This document shows, piece after piece, positions 43,616 to 52,345 of a stretch of 64,000 nucleotides of DNA. This stretch comes from Bradyrhizobium sp. CCBAU 051011 (lineage in GTDB: Bacteria > Pseudomonadota > Alphaproteobacteria > Rhizobiales > Xanthobacteraceae): positions 4,630,501-4,694,500 of the forward strand of contig NZ_CP022222.1 in the NCBI RefSeq assembly GCF_009930815.1, in the 5' to 3' direction. Numbering within the stretch: position 1 is the stretch's first letter; every line of letters starts with the position of its first letter. The notes under the pieces are model-generated. The model saw nothing but the letters and a program-made list of their open reading frames with translations. It had not been told where the DNA came from and ran no database searches. The position numbers and the translations under genes are program-made.

Positions 43616-44875
43616 ATGACCGTTTATTCCGGTCCCGTATTCGATATGGCGGTTAACCAATTTGGCGTCATCGCCAACCATCTCGAAATCCCGATGGACG
43701 AGCGCGACCGGATCCTGATGCCGAAGCGGGCCATCACCGTCTCCTGTCCGATCCACCGCGATGACGGCACGGTCGCGGTGTTCGAGGGCTACCGGGTGCA
43801 GCATCACCTCACGCTCGGCCCCACCAAGGGCGGCACGCGATTCGCACCATCCGTCGATATCGGCGAGGTCGCAGCACTTGCGATCTGGATGAGCTGGAAA
43901 TGCGCACTCGTCGGGCTGCCTTATGGCGGCGCCAAGGGTGGCGTCAACGTCGATCTCTCCACCATTTCCAAACGCGAACTGGAAGCGCTGTCGCGGCGCT
44001 ACATGCAGGAGATGATTCCCTTCGTCGGTCCGCATACCGACGTGATGGCGCCCGACATGGGCACCAACGAACAGGTGATGGCCTGGTTCATGGACACCTA
44101 TTCGATGTATCAGGGCCAAACCGTAACCGAGATCGTCACCGGCAAGCCGGTCTCGTCGGGCGGCACGCTCGGCCGGCGCGAAGCAACGGGGCGCGGCGTC
44201 GCCTATCTCGCCAGGCGCGTGCTGAAGGAGCTGTCGATCAATCCGGGCACCGCCACCGCCGTGATCCAGGGGTTCGGCAATGTCGGCTCCTATGCGGCGC
44301 TGGAGCTGCAGCAATACGGGTTGAAGATCATCGCCGTCAGCGATCACACCGGCGCGCTGCATGATCCGGCCGGGCTCGATATTCCCGCGCTGATGCGGCA
44401 CGCTGGCACACACGGCAGCATCGCCGGCTTCTCCAACCAGATGACTTTCGATCCCGAGGCAATTCTCACGCTGCCCTGCGACGTGCTGGTGCCGGCGGCG
44501 ATGGAGCGCGTCATCGATGCGAACGTCGCCGAAAACCTGAAATGCCGCGTGCTGGCGGAAGGCGCCAATGGTCCGACCACGCCGGAAGCCGATCTGGTGC
44601 TGGAAAAGCGCCAGGGTGAAGTGTTCTTGATCCCCGACATTCTCTGCAATTCCGGCGGCGTGGTGGTCAGCTACTTCGAATGGGTGCAGGATCTGCAGCA
44701 ATTGTTCTGGGAGGAAGAGGAAGTGACGCGGCGCGAATACGCCATCCTCGATCGCGCCTTCGATACCATGCTGGCGCGTGCGAAAGCGGACAAGATCCCG
44801 CATCGGACCGCGGCGATGGCGATCGGCGTGGAGAAGGTCCGCGCCGCCAAGAACACGCGAGGCCTGTTCCCATGA
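43616..44875 (+). CDS. Glu/Leu/Phe/Val dehydrogenase (glutamate dehydrogenase type)
   Basis: 419 aa from ATG 43616 with GGAGGG upstream. Family motifs are all present: GYRVQHHLTLGPTKGGTRFA, the catalytic lysine in GLPYGGAKGGV, PDMGTNEQVMAWFMDTYS and the Rossmann stretch VIQGFGNVGSYAALELQQYG. It interconverts glutamate and 2-oxoglutarate plus ammonia with NAD(P). The downstream VOC gene overlaps its stop by ATGA. Together with the amide locus it shows strong ammonia-handling capacity, though the two loci are 35 kb apart. Confidence 0.92.
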   Translation: MTVYSGPVFDMAVNQFGVIANHLEIPMDERDRILMPKRAITVSCPIHRDDGTVAVFEGYRVQHHLTLGPTKGGTRFAPSVDIGEVAALAIWMSWKCALVGLPYGGAKGGVNVDLSTISKRELEALSRRYMQEMIPFVGPHTDVMAPDMGTNEQVMAWFMDTYSMYQGQTVTEIVTGKPVSSGGTLGRREATGRGVAYLARRVLKELSINPGTATAVIQGFGNVGSYAALELQQYGLKIIAVSDHTGALHDPAGLDIPALMRHAGTHGSIAGFSNQMTFDPEAILTLPCDVLVPAAMERVIDANVAENLKCRVLAEGANGPTTPEADLVLEKRQGEVFLIPDILCNSGGVVVSYFEWVQDLQQLFWEEEEVTRREYAILDRAFDTMLARAKADKIPHRTAAMAIGVEKVRAAKNTRGLFP

Positions 44876-45717
44876 TCACCGGCCTCGATCACGTCGTCGT
44901 TCTCACGGGCGACATCAACGCGGCCTCCGCGGCTTACCGGACCTTGTTTGCCCGCGCGCCGGCCTGGCAGAACAGCGGCGATGGCGCCGACCGTGTCCTG
45001 TTCACACTCGATAACACGACGCTGGAGTTGATGGCGCCGAGTGGCGAGGGGGCAGATGCGGACCGCATTCGCGCGGTGCTGGCGGCCCAGGGTGAGGGAC
45101 TCGCAAGCATCTGCTTCCGCACCAGCGACATCACTAGGATGCATCGCAGGCTCGACCGGCTCACGCTGAAGCCTGATGCCATTGCCGACGTCGAAAGCCG
45201 CGATGCGGCCTCGGGCGCGACGCTGACATGGAAGCGGACCCGCGCGGCGACCGAAGTCACGCGAGGCGTCCGCCTGTTCTTCCTCGAGCGCGACCAGGAA
45301 CGACCGCTGTCAGTGCGAACCACGACCGCCTCGATCACGGCGATGGACCATGTCGTGGTCTCAAGTTCGGACCCCGAGCGGGCAGCCGCCCTCTATGGCG
45401 CGCGGCTTGGCCTCGACATGGCGCTCGACCGCTCGCACCCCGATTGGGGCCGGCTGATGTTCTTCCGCTGCGGTGACCTCATCGTCGAAGTAACGCACCG
45501 GCCGGGCAAGGAGGCAGATACGTCCCAGGACCGGCTGCGCGGCCTGTGCTGGCGCGTCGCCGACATCGACGCCACCCATGCGCGGCTCGTCCAGGCCGGT
45601 GTCGACGTCTCGGAAGTCCGCACCGGCCGCAAGCCGGGAACGCGGGTCATGACGGTGCGCAGCAGCACCTGCAGCGTGCCGACGCTGCTGGTGCAGCCGT
45701 CGGCGGGGAAGCCGTAG
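44872..45717 (+). CDS. Two-domain VOC-family protein
   Basis: 281 aa; ATG 44872 overlaps the preceding stop as ATGA. It has two glyoxalase-like units, starting ITGLDHVVVLTGDINAASAA and, after residue 150, ITAMDHVVVSSSDPERAAAL. The second half includes WGRLMFFRCGDLIVEVTHRP. Enzymatic activity and substrate are unknown. Translational coupling to glutamate dehydrogenase is unusual and suggests a linked role in amino-acid metabolism. Confidence 0.78.
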   Translation: MITGLDHVVVLTGDINAASAAYRTLFARAPAWQNSGDGADRVLFTLDNTTLELMAPSGEGADADRIRAVLAAQGEGLASICFRTSDITRMHRRLDRLTLKPDAIADVESRDAASGATLTWKRTRAATEVTRGVRLFFLERDQERPLSVRTTTASITAMDHVVVSSSDPERAAALYGARLGLDMALDRSHPDWGRLMFFRCGDLIVEVTHRPGKEADTSQDRLRGLCWRVADIDATHARLVQAGVDVSEVRTGRKPGTRVMTVRSSTCSVPTLLVQPSAGKP

Positions 45718-45719
45718 AT

Positions 45720-45885
45720 CTTCCCTCTCCCCTTGTGGGAGCGAGACGAGCGAAGCTCGCTCTTGGGGTGGATCGAATGAGCGTCAGCTCATTCGAGGCG
45801 GGTGAGGGGTCTGTCTCCGCGGATAGAGACCCCTCATCCGCCTTCGCTATCGCGAAGGCACCTTCTGCCACAACAAGGGGAGAAG
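45720..45885. repeat. Dispersed palindromic repeats, family C
   Basis: CTTCCCTCTCCCCTTGTGGG, AGCGAAGCTCGCTCTTGG, and an inverted pair AATGAGCGTCAGCTCATTCG, followed by GACCCCTCATCCGCC. The modules match those at 18226 and separate the VOC gene from the TetR gene. No gene is present. Confidence 0.6.
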
Positions 45886-45924
45886 GGAAGAAGGCCGTCG
45901 CCACGTTCTCAAACGCTTCCCTGC

Positions 45925-46671
45925 ATGCTACAGCTTGCTCTGCACGAGTATCGAGCGACTGATTTGGCAAAGGCAAAACGCGTTCAGAAATGGCAGCGGG
46001 ACCCGGAGGGGATGCGGCTTCGCATTCTCGAGGCGGCCAAGCAGGAATTCGCCGCCCATGGCCTCGCCGGCGCGCGCGTCGACCGCATCGCGGCCAATGC
46101 CGGCGCCAACAAGCGCATGCTGTATTACCACGTCGGCAACAAGGAAGACCTCTATCTCACGGTGCTCGAAGGCGCCTATGAGAAGATCCGTTCCGAGGAG
46201 CGCGGGCTCGATCTCGAGCATCTCGATCCGCCCGAGGCGATCGAACGGCTGATCGACTTCACGTGGAATTATTTTCTACGCAACCCGGAATTCCTGGCGC
46301 TGCTCAATACCGAAAACCTTGCCAAAGCGCGCCATCTGAAGCGTTCGACCAAGGTCAAATCGATGCACTCGCCATTCGTCGAGATGATCCGCACCGTGGT
46401 GCGGCGCGGCGTCGAAAGCGGCGATTTCCGCGTCGCCGTCGATCCGGTGCAGCTCTACATATCGATCGCGGCGCTATGCTTCTTCTATCTCTCCAACAGC
46501 GCCACGCTCTCGGTGATCTTCGGCCGCGACCTCCTGAAGAAGGAGGCGAGGGACGAGCGGCTGGCGCATATGGTGGCGCTGGTGCTGGCGGCGCTGACGG
46601 GGAAGTCGACGGCGGATTTCGGCAAGGCCGTGGGGCAGGGCGTGCGGTCGCCGGCGCATCAGCCGGTTTGA
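45925..46671 (+). CDS. TetR-family transcriptional regulator
   Basis: 248 aa from ATG 45925; a TTG at 45964 is another possible start and gives a more typical N-terminus. The helix-turn-helix reads RILEAAKQEFAAHGLAGARV then DRIAANAGANKRMLYYHVGN. The ligand domain belongs to the branch with NPEFLALLNTENLAKARHLK and YISIAALCFFYLSNSATLSV. It lies 221 bp upstream of the ABC importer and catabolic genes in the same direction, so it is the natural candidate for their control. Confidence 0.85.
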   Translation: MLQLALHEYRATDLAKAKRVQKWQRDPEGMRLRILEAAKQEFAAHGLAGARVDRIAANAGANKRMLYYHVGNKEDLYLTVLEGAYEKIRSEERGLDLEHLDPPEAIERLIDFTWNYFLRNPEFLALLNTENLAKARHLKRSTKVKSMHSPFVEMIRTVVRRGVESGDFRVAVDPVQLYISIAALCFFYLSNSATLSVIFGRDLLKKEARDERLAHMVALVLAALTGKSTADFGKAVGQGVRSPAHQPV

Positions 46672-46892
46672 CTTTTTCGTCCCAGCGAAAGCAGGAACCG
46701 ATACGCCGCGCCCCCTAGATTCGAGGTCGGTAGTCCTTGATCCTGCTGTAACAATTGACATCGGTGGTTATGGGTTCCTGCTTTCGCAGGAACGACGACG
46801 CGAGCGCAAATTGCCGCACGAAAACCCGCTTGCCAGTATTTATCCAACGAGTTAATTTCCCGCCCGAAAAGAAGATCGACAGGGAGTGGGAC

Positions 46893-47702
46893 GTGGCCGA
46901 GCTGAAGCGCGAGAGTGGCTTGTCGAAAGCGCTGAACGCGGCGTGGGTTCGGCCGTTTCTGTTCCTGCTGTTCATCGTGATGATGTGGGACGTCACCATC
47001 CGCCTGTTCCAGATTCCGGCCTATCAGATCCCGGCTCCCGGCGACGTCGTGGCGGTGCTGCGGACCGAGTGGCCGGAACTGCTGCGGCAGTCCTGGCCCA
47101 CGACCTATGCCACCATCTGCGGCTTTCTGCTGTCGGCGGTGTTCGGCATTCCCGTCGCCATGCTGATCGCGGGATCAAAGACGGTCGAAAGCTATATCTA
47201 TCCGCTGCTGGTATTCTCGCAGTCGGTGCCGAAGATCGCGATCGCGCCGCTGTTCGTGGTCTGGTTCGGTTTCGGCATCATTCCGAAAGTGATCTCGGCG
47301 TTCCTGCTCGGGTTTTTTCCGGTGGTGGTGTCGGCGGTGCAGGGCTTCAAATCGGTCGACCCTGATATGGTCGATCTTGCGCGAGCCATGCAGGGCAGCC
47401 GCTTCCGCGTATTTTGCGCCGTCAATCTGCCGCATGCGATGCCGGCGATCTTCTCCGGGCTGAAGGTCTCGATCACGCTCGCCGTCGTCGGCGCCGTTGT
47501 CGGCGAGTTCGTCGGCTCCAATTCAGGCATCGGCTATGTGATGCAGCGCTCGATTGGAACGTTCGACCTGCCGACGATGTTTGCCGCGCTGGTGATCCTG
47601 GCGCTGCTCGGCGTGGTCCTGTTCTGGGTCGTCGACCGCATCGAACGCCTCGTGATTCCCTGGCATGTCAGCCAGCGCGACGACATCATTTTTGCTTCGT
47701 AG
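46893..47702 (+). CDS. ABC transporter permease (SsuC/TauC/ThiX type)
   Basis: 269 aa from GTG 46893 with AGGGAG upstream. Six hydrophobic segments fit this small-permease family. Typical text includes LLVFSQSVPKIAIAPLFVVW and the EAA-like loop LARAMQGSRFRVFCAVNLPH, then GAVVGEFVGSNSGIGYVMQR. It works with the binding protein and ATPase encoded next. The family imports sulfonates, nitrate, pyrimidines or thiamine precursors, and the specific ligand is open. It heads the seven-gene catabolic unit. Confidence 0.85.
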   Translation: MAELKRESGLSKALNAAWVRPFLFLLFIVMMWDVTIRLFQIPAYQIPAPGDVVAVLRTEWPELLRQSWPTTYATICGFLLSAVFGIPVAMLIAGSKTVESYIYPLLVFSQSVPKIAIAPLFVVWFGFGIIPKVISAFLLGFFPVVVSAVQGFKSVDPDMVDLARAMQGSRFRVFCAVNLPHAMPAIFSGLKVSITLAVVGAVVGEFVGSNSGIGYVMQRSIGTFDLPTMFAALVILALLGVVLFWVVDRIERLVIPWHVSQRDDIIFAS

Positions 47703-47755
47703 GCCAAGCCAACAAACGGTCCGCTCAAGGGCCGCATCACCACGGGAGGATGACC

Positions 47756-48754
47756 ATGATACGAACGATAACGGCGATCTCCGCCGCCCTGATCTGGACC
47801 GCGCTTTCGGTGCTTCCGGCATCGGCCGCCGACAAGGTCGTGCTGATGCTGAACTGGTACGTCTATGGCGAGCACGCGCCGTTCTACTACGGCAAGGCCA
47901 AGGGCATCTATGCCGCCGAGGGCATCGACCTCGAGATCCAGGAAGGCCGCGGCTCGGCGGCGACCACGCAGGCCGTTGCGGCCAAGACCGCCAATTTCGG
48001 CTATGTCGACGTGCCCACCATGATGCGCGCGGCCGTGAAAGGCGCGCCGATCGTCGCCACCGGCGTGCTGCTGCAGACCAGCCCGATGTCGGCGATGGGG
48101 TTTGTCGAAAAGAACATCAAGAAGCCCGAGGACATCAAGGGCAAGACGGTGGCGATCACGCCGGCCGACTCGATGACGCAGATCTGGCCGCTGTTCCTGA
48201 AGAAGACCGGCCTGAAGGAAAGCGATTTCCAGACGGTCGCCGGCGACGGCCAGACCAAGCTGAACGCCGTCATCAACGGCCAGGCTGACCTGCTGCTCGG
48301 CTATGTCATGGACCAGTCGATGAAGATCAAGGACGCCACCGGCAAGGACGTCAACGCGATCAAGTTCGCCGACTACGGCATCAACATGGTCTGCTCGGGC
48401 GTCGTCGCCAACACCGAGTTCGTCAAGGCCAACGCCGATCTCGTCAAGCGCTTCATGTCGGCGACGACGAAAGCCGTCGAAGCCGCAGAGAAGGATGCCA
48501 AGGGCGCCGCACAGGCGATCCTCGACGCCAACCCGAAGGGCGGCAAGATAGAAACGCTGACGCAGGGCTTCGAGTTGACGATCCCGCTCTACCGCACGGC
48601 CGAAACCAAGAACAAGCGCCCGTTCCAGGTGACCGACCAGAACATGACCGACACGGTCAACCTGATGGTCGAATATGGCGGACTGGACGCCAAGGCCAAG
48701 GACAATCCGAAGGCGTTCTATACCAACGACTACCTGCCGCAGGGCGGTTCGTGA
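47756..48754 (+). CDS. ABC substrate-binding protein, NMT1/THI5-like
   Basis: 332 aa from ATG 47756, with GGGAGG six bases upstream. A signal peptide ends near LPASAADK. The mature start VVLMLNWYVYGEHAPFYYG, followed by IYAAEGIDLEIQEGRGSA, is the NMT1/THI5-like pattern of periplasmic proteins for thiamine-precursor, pyrimidine or aromatic ligands. The text FGYVDVPTMMRAAVKGAPIV fits the ligand-loop region. The dehydrogenases and isomerase downstream suggest a sugar- or polyol-like ligand, which would be atypical for this family. Confidence 0.85.
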   Translation: MIRTITAISAALIWTALSVLPASAADKVVLMLNWYVYGEHAPFYYGKAKGIYAAEGIDLEIQEGRGSAATTQAVAAKTANFGYVDVPTMMRAAVKGAPIVATGVLLQTSPMSAMGFVEKNIKKPEDIKGKTVAITPADSMTQIWPLFLKKTGLKESDFQTVAGDGQTKLNAVINGQADLLLGYVMDQSMKIKDATGKDVNAIKFADYGINMVCSGVVANTEFVKANADLVKRFMSATTKAVEAAEKDAKGAAQAILDANPKGGKIETLTQGFELTIPLYRTAETKNKRPFQVTDQNMTDTVNLMVEYGGLDAKAKDNPKAFYTNDYLPQGGS

Positions 48755-48776
48755 GCGGATATTTCGAAAGAAGTCC

Positions 48777-48886
48777 CGTCATTGCGAGCGAAGCGAAGCA
48801 ATCCATGGCGCCGCAAAGCAAGTGTGGATTGCTTCGTCGCTTCGCTCCCTTGCGCAAACGCTTCGCGCTTGTTGCAGGCAATGACG
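48777..48886. repeat. Long palindromic repeat family B, interrupted copy
   Basis: The left arm CGTCATTGCGAGCG(A)AGCG matches the copies at 24829 and 28384, and TGGATTGCTTCG begins the right arm. The right arm is interrupted by about 30 bp containing GCAAACGCTTCGCGCTTGT before AATGACG. It lies inside the importer operon between the binding-protein and ATPase genes. Confidence 0.7.
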
Positions 48887-48921
48887 ATTCCCTATCACCG
48901 CTCCCGAATGGACTTAGCTGA

Positions 48922-49770
48922 ATGAACCCCGCGACGAAACCAACCGAGTTCGATCAACCAGCCGCGCATCTGCGTCTGGTCTCCGATCGCGCCGGCAGCA
49001 TGGCGTCGGGCATTACGCTCTCCGGCGTCTCAAAGACCTATCGCTCGCGCGACGGCGACGTGCCGTCGCTGCGGCCACTGGATTTCCATATCAACGAGGG
49101 CGAGTTCTTTGTCGTGGTCGGCCCGTCCGGCTGCGGCAAGTCCACGCTGCTCAAGATGATTTCCGGGCTGCTCGCGCCTTCGACCGGCGAAATCCTGGTC
49201 GAAGGCGAGAAGGTGACAAAGCCGCATGGCAATGTCGGCATCGTGTTCCAGAACGCGCTGCTGCTGCCATGGCGCAACATCCTTTCCAACGTGATGTTGC
49301 CGATCGACATGAAGAAGCTGCCGCGCGACGAATATCTGCCGCGGGCGAAAGCGCTACTGAAGCTCGTCGGTCTCGAAGGGTTCGAAAAGAAACTGCCGTG
49401 GCAATTGTCCGGCGGCATGCAGCAGCGCGCCTCGATCTGCCGCGCGCTGGTGCACGATCCCAAGATCATGCTGATGGACGAGCCGTTCGGCGCGCTCGAT
49501 GCCATGACGCGCGAGAAGATGAATGTCGAGCTGATGCGAATCCAGCGCGAAACCGGCAAGACGGTGCTGCTGATCACGCATTCGATTCCGGAAGCCGTGT
49601 TCCTCGCCGACCGTGTGCTCGTCATGACCGAGCGGCCCGGCGCGATCGCGGCGATCTACGACGTGCCGCTGCCGCGCCCGCGCTCGCTGGACGCAATGGC
49701 CGATCCCGCCTTCACCGAACTGGTGCAGCGGATTCGCAAGCACTTCTTCACCCAAAGCGCGCTGGACTGA
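48922..49770 (+). CDS. ABC transporter ATP-binding protein (SsuB/TauB type)
   Basis: 282 aa. Walker A is GPSGCGKST, the Q-loop VGIVFQNALLLPWRNI, the signature LSGGMQQRASICRAL and Walker B IMLMDEPFGALDAM. The N-terminal extension of about 35 residues before GITLSGVSKTY is longer than usual, so the true start may lie nearer that point. It energises the permease encoded at 46893. A family B palindrome separates it from the binding-protein gene. Confidence 0.88.
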   Translation: MNPATKPTEFDQPAAHLRLVSDRAGSMASGITLSGVSKTYRSRDGDVPSLRPLDFHINEGEFFVVVGPSGCGKSTLLKMISGLLAPSTGEILVEGEKVTKPHGNVGIVFQNALLLPWRNILSNVMLPIDMKKLPRDEYLPRAKALLKLVGLEGFEKKLPWQLSGGMQQRASICRALVHDPKIMLMDEPFGALDAMTREKMNVELMRIQRETGKTVLLITHSIPEAVFLADRVLVMTERPGAIAAIYDVPLPRPRSLDAMADPAFTELVQRIRKHFFTQSALD

Positions 49771-49781
49771 AAGCTGGCTTG

Positions 49782-51185
49782 ATGCCGTATCGTTTGGCCG
49801 TACGAGACATCTCCTTTTTTGAACGTCCGGTCACTTTCGCCCGGCCGTTCCGGTTCGGTGCGGTCGTCATCAACGCAACGCCGCAGGCTTTCGTGCGCGT
49901 TGAGATCGAGGTCGAAGGCAAGGGGACGGCAACGGGGGCCAGTGCCGAATTTCTGGTGCCGAAATGGTTCGACAAGCGGCCGCATCTCTCGCCGCAAGAG
50001 ACTGTAACCGAGTTGCGACGCACGCTGATGATCGCGCGGGATTTCTATCTCGCACATATGACGTTTGAGACAGCGTTCGGCCTACACGCCGCCTGTATCG
50101 GCGCACAGATCGAGGCCTGCGCCAAAGAAGACATCCCGCCGCTGGCTGCGGCGTATGGCCCGGCCGAAATCGACAAGGCAATCCTGGATGCGCTGCTGCG
50201 CTGCACGGGTGCAAACTTCTTCGACGGTATGGCCGCGAACATTGCCGGTATCGATGCGCGCTTGTCGCGCGATCTCGGCGACAATGACGTGACGCAGTTT
50301 CTCGCAGGCCGCAAACGGCTGGAGCGCGTCGCGATCCGGCACACGGTTGGCATGGACGACAAGGTCGAAGGCGACGGCGGGGTTGCCGACAGACGAGAAA
50401 ATGCCGGCGCGCGCTATTTCAAGCTCAAGCTCAACGGCGATCCCGCACACGATGCGGATCGCCTGACCCGGATCGGCAAAGAACTCGCATCACTGCCGTA
50501 CGATTACCGCGTCACACTGGACGCTAATGAGCAATATGCCGATCTCGCAGTCTTGAGCGCTCTGGTCGAACGGCTTGATCGTGATCCCGCGCTGCGGCCG
50601 ATCGCATCGAAATTGCTCTACATCGAACAGCCGATGCCGCGAGACATCACGAAGGCCTCGCCACTCGGTGCGTTGGCGCGCTGCGACTTCATTGTCGACG
50701 AAGCCGACGATTGCTACGACGCGTTCCCGGTGGCACGGGCGCTCGGCTATCGCGGCATCTCCTCGAAGTCTTGCAAAGGGATTTACAAGTCGGTGATCAA
50801 CGCCACCCGCGCGGCCAAATGGAGCGCGGGCGGTGAACAATGCTTCATCGCAGGCGAAGATCTCACCTGTCAGGCCGGCCTTGCCGTGCAGCAGGATCTC
50901 GCACTCGGCGCGCTGATCGGCGTCACCCATGCCGAGCGCAACGGCCACCATTATGTCGATGGCTTTGGCGATACGCCTGCCACGGAGGCGGAAGCGTTCC
51001 TCGCAGGTCATCCCGATCTCTATGCCCGCGACGGCGAAAAAATCCGGCTCGCGATCGATGACGGCGATCTCCTGACGGGATCGCTGACGACACCGGGCTT
51101 CGCCACTGCCGTGCATCCGGACTGGTCCGCGATGTCGCCGCTCGCAGAGCCCACAGCAAAAATTTCTCTGGAGAAAGCAGTATGA
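49782..51185 (+). CDS. Enolase-superfamily protein (mandelate racemase/muconate cycloisomerase-like)
   Basis: 467 aa from ATG 49782, 11 bp after the ATPase gene. The barrel half has YFKLKLNG (KxK, about residues 213-215), TLDANEQY (metal-binding Asp near 247), LLYIEQPMPRD (Glu) and CDFIVDEADDCYDA (third ligand), then SSKSCKGIYKSV. These are the metal and base positions expected for the superfamily. The N-terminal capping half is long and unfamiliar. The likely reaction is abstraction of an alpha proton from a carboxylate, as in dehydration or racemisation of a sugar acid; substrate unknown. Confidence 0.7.
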   Translation: MPYRLAVRDISFFERPVTFARPFRFGAVVINATPQAFVRVEIEVEGKGTATGASAEFLVPKWFDKRPHLSPQETVTELRRTLMIARDFYLAHMTFETAFGLHAACIGAQIEACAKEDIPPLAAAYGPAEIDKAILDALLRCTGANFFDGMAANIAGIDARLSRDLGDNDVTQFLAGRKRLERVAIRHTVGMDDKVEGDGGVADRRENAGARYFKLKLNGDPAHDADRLTRIGKELASLPYDYRVTLDANEQYADLAVLSALVERLDRDPALRPIASKLLYIEQPMPRDITKASPLGALARCDFIVDEADDCYDAFPVARALGYRGISSKSCKGIYKSVINATRAAKWSAGGEQCFIAGEDLTCQAGLAVQQDLALGALIGVTHAERNGHHYVDGFGDTPATEAEAFLAGHPDLYARDGEKIRLAIDDGDLLTGSLTTPGFATAVHPDWSAMSPLAEPTAKISLEKAV

Positions 51186-52333
51186 CGACCAAACGCCTCG
51201 GCCTGATCATGAACGGCGTGACCGGCCGGATGGGGCTCAACCAGCATTTGATCCGCTCCATCATCGCGATCCGCGACCAGGGCGGCGTGCTGCTATCCAA
51301 CGGCGACCGCATGTTGCCCGACCCGATCCTGATCGGGCGCGACGCGGAGAAGGTCGAGAAGCTCGCCAAGCGCTTCAACGTGGAGCGATGGTCGACCAAT
51401 TTCGACAAGGCGCTTGCGGACACGAACGATAGCATCTTCTTCGATGCCGCGACCACGCAGGCGCGTCCGTCGCTGCTGACCAAGGCGATCGAGGCCGGCA
51501 AGCACGTCTATTGCGAAAAGCCGATCGCGACCAATCTCGAAGAGGCGATCGCGGTGCTGAAGCTCGCCAACGCCAGGGGCGTCAAGCATGGCACGGTGCA
51601 GGACAAGCTGTTTCTGCCGGGCTTGAAGAAGCTCGCTTTCCTGCGCGATTCCGGCTTCTTCGGCCGCATGCTCTCGGTGCGCGGCGAGTTCGGCTATTGG
51701 GTGTTCGAAGGCGGCTGGCAGGAGGCGCAGCGGCCGTCGTGGAATTACCGCAGCGAGGACGGCGGCGGCATTATTCTCGACATGGTCTGCCACTGGCGCT
51801 ACGTACTCGACAATCTCTTCGGCGAGGTCGAGAGCATTTCCTGCCTCGGCACGACAGACATCCCCGAACGTTTCGACGAGAAGGGCAAGAAGTACACGGC
51901 GACCGCCGATGACTCCGCCTATGCCACTTTCCGCCTCAAGGGCGGCGTGATCGCGCATATCAATATGAGCTGGGTGACGCGGGTCTATCGTGACGACCTC
52001 GTCACCTTCCAGGTCGACGGCACGCACGGTTCAGCGGTCGCGGGCCTGACGGATTGCGTGATCCAGGCGCGCCAGGCGACGCCACGGCCGGTATGGAACC
52101 CGGACGAAAAGCGGACCCATGATTTCTATGCCGACTGGCAGAAGGTTCCGGAGAACGTCGTCTACGACAACGGTTTCAAGGAGCAGTGGGAGATGTTCAT
52201 CCGCCACGTCTGCGAGGACGCGCCTTACAAGTTCACGCTGCTGGAAGGCGCCAAGGGCGTGCAGCTTGCCGAATGCGCGCTGCAGAGCTGGCGCGAGCGG
52301 CGCTGGATCGACGTTGCCCCGATCAAGGTGTGA
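51182..52333 (+). CDS. Gfo/Idh/MocA-family oxidoreductase
   Basis: 383 aa; ATG 51182 overlaps the previous stop (ATGA). The Rossmann half starts LGLIMNGVTGRMGLNQHLIR (GxxGxxG-like) and continues with IFFDAATTQARPSLLTKAIE and the family motif HVYCEKPIATNLEEAI, where the lysine of EKP is catalytic. The C-terminal sheet domain includes GGWQEAQRPSWNYRSEDGGG and ILDMVCHWRYVLDNLFGEVE. Such enzymes oxidise sugars or polyols with NAD(P). Tight coupling to the enolase-like and DUF993 genes suggests one pathway. Confidence 0.85.
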   Translation: MTTKRLGLIMNGVTGRMGLNQHLIRSIIAIRDQGGVLLSNGDRMLPDPILIGRDAEKVEKLAKRFNVERWSTNFDKALADTNDSIFFDAATTQARPSLLTKAIEAGKHVYCEKPIATNLEEAIAVLKLANARGVKHGTVQDKLFLPGLKKLAFLRDSGFFGRMLSVRGEFGYWVFEGGWQEAQRPSWNYRSEDGGGIILDMVCHWRYVLDNLFGEVESISCLGTTDIPERFDEKGKKYTATADDSAYATFRLKGGVIAHINMSWVTRVYRDDLVTFQVDGTHGSAVAGLTDCVIQARQATPRPVWNPDEKRTHDFYADWQKVPENVVYDNGFKEQWEMFIRHVCEDAPYKFTLLEGAKGVQLAECALQSWRERRWIDVAPIKV

Positions 52334-52345
52334 GGAGGCCTAGCC

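Noticed and set aside
45720..45885. Possible small gene between the VOC and TetR genes
   Set aside because: The sequence is made of family C palindromic modules; frames across it are not protein-like.
46672..46810. Palindromic text around TTCCTGCTTTCGCAGGAA as an operator for the importer operon
   Set aside because: It resembles common intergenic repeat text (CCCAGCGAAAGCAGGAAC nearby) rather than a regulator site; not specific enough to call.
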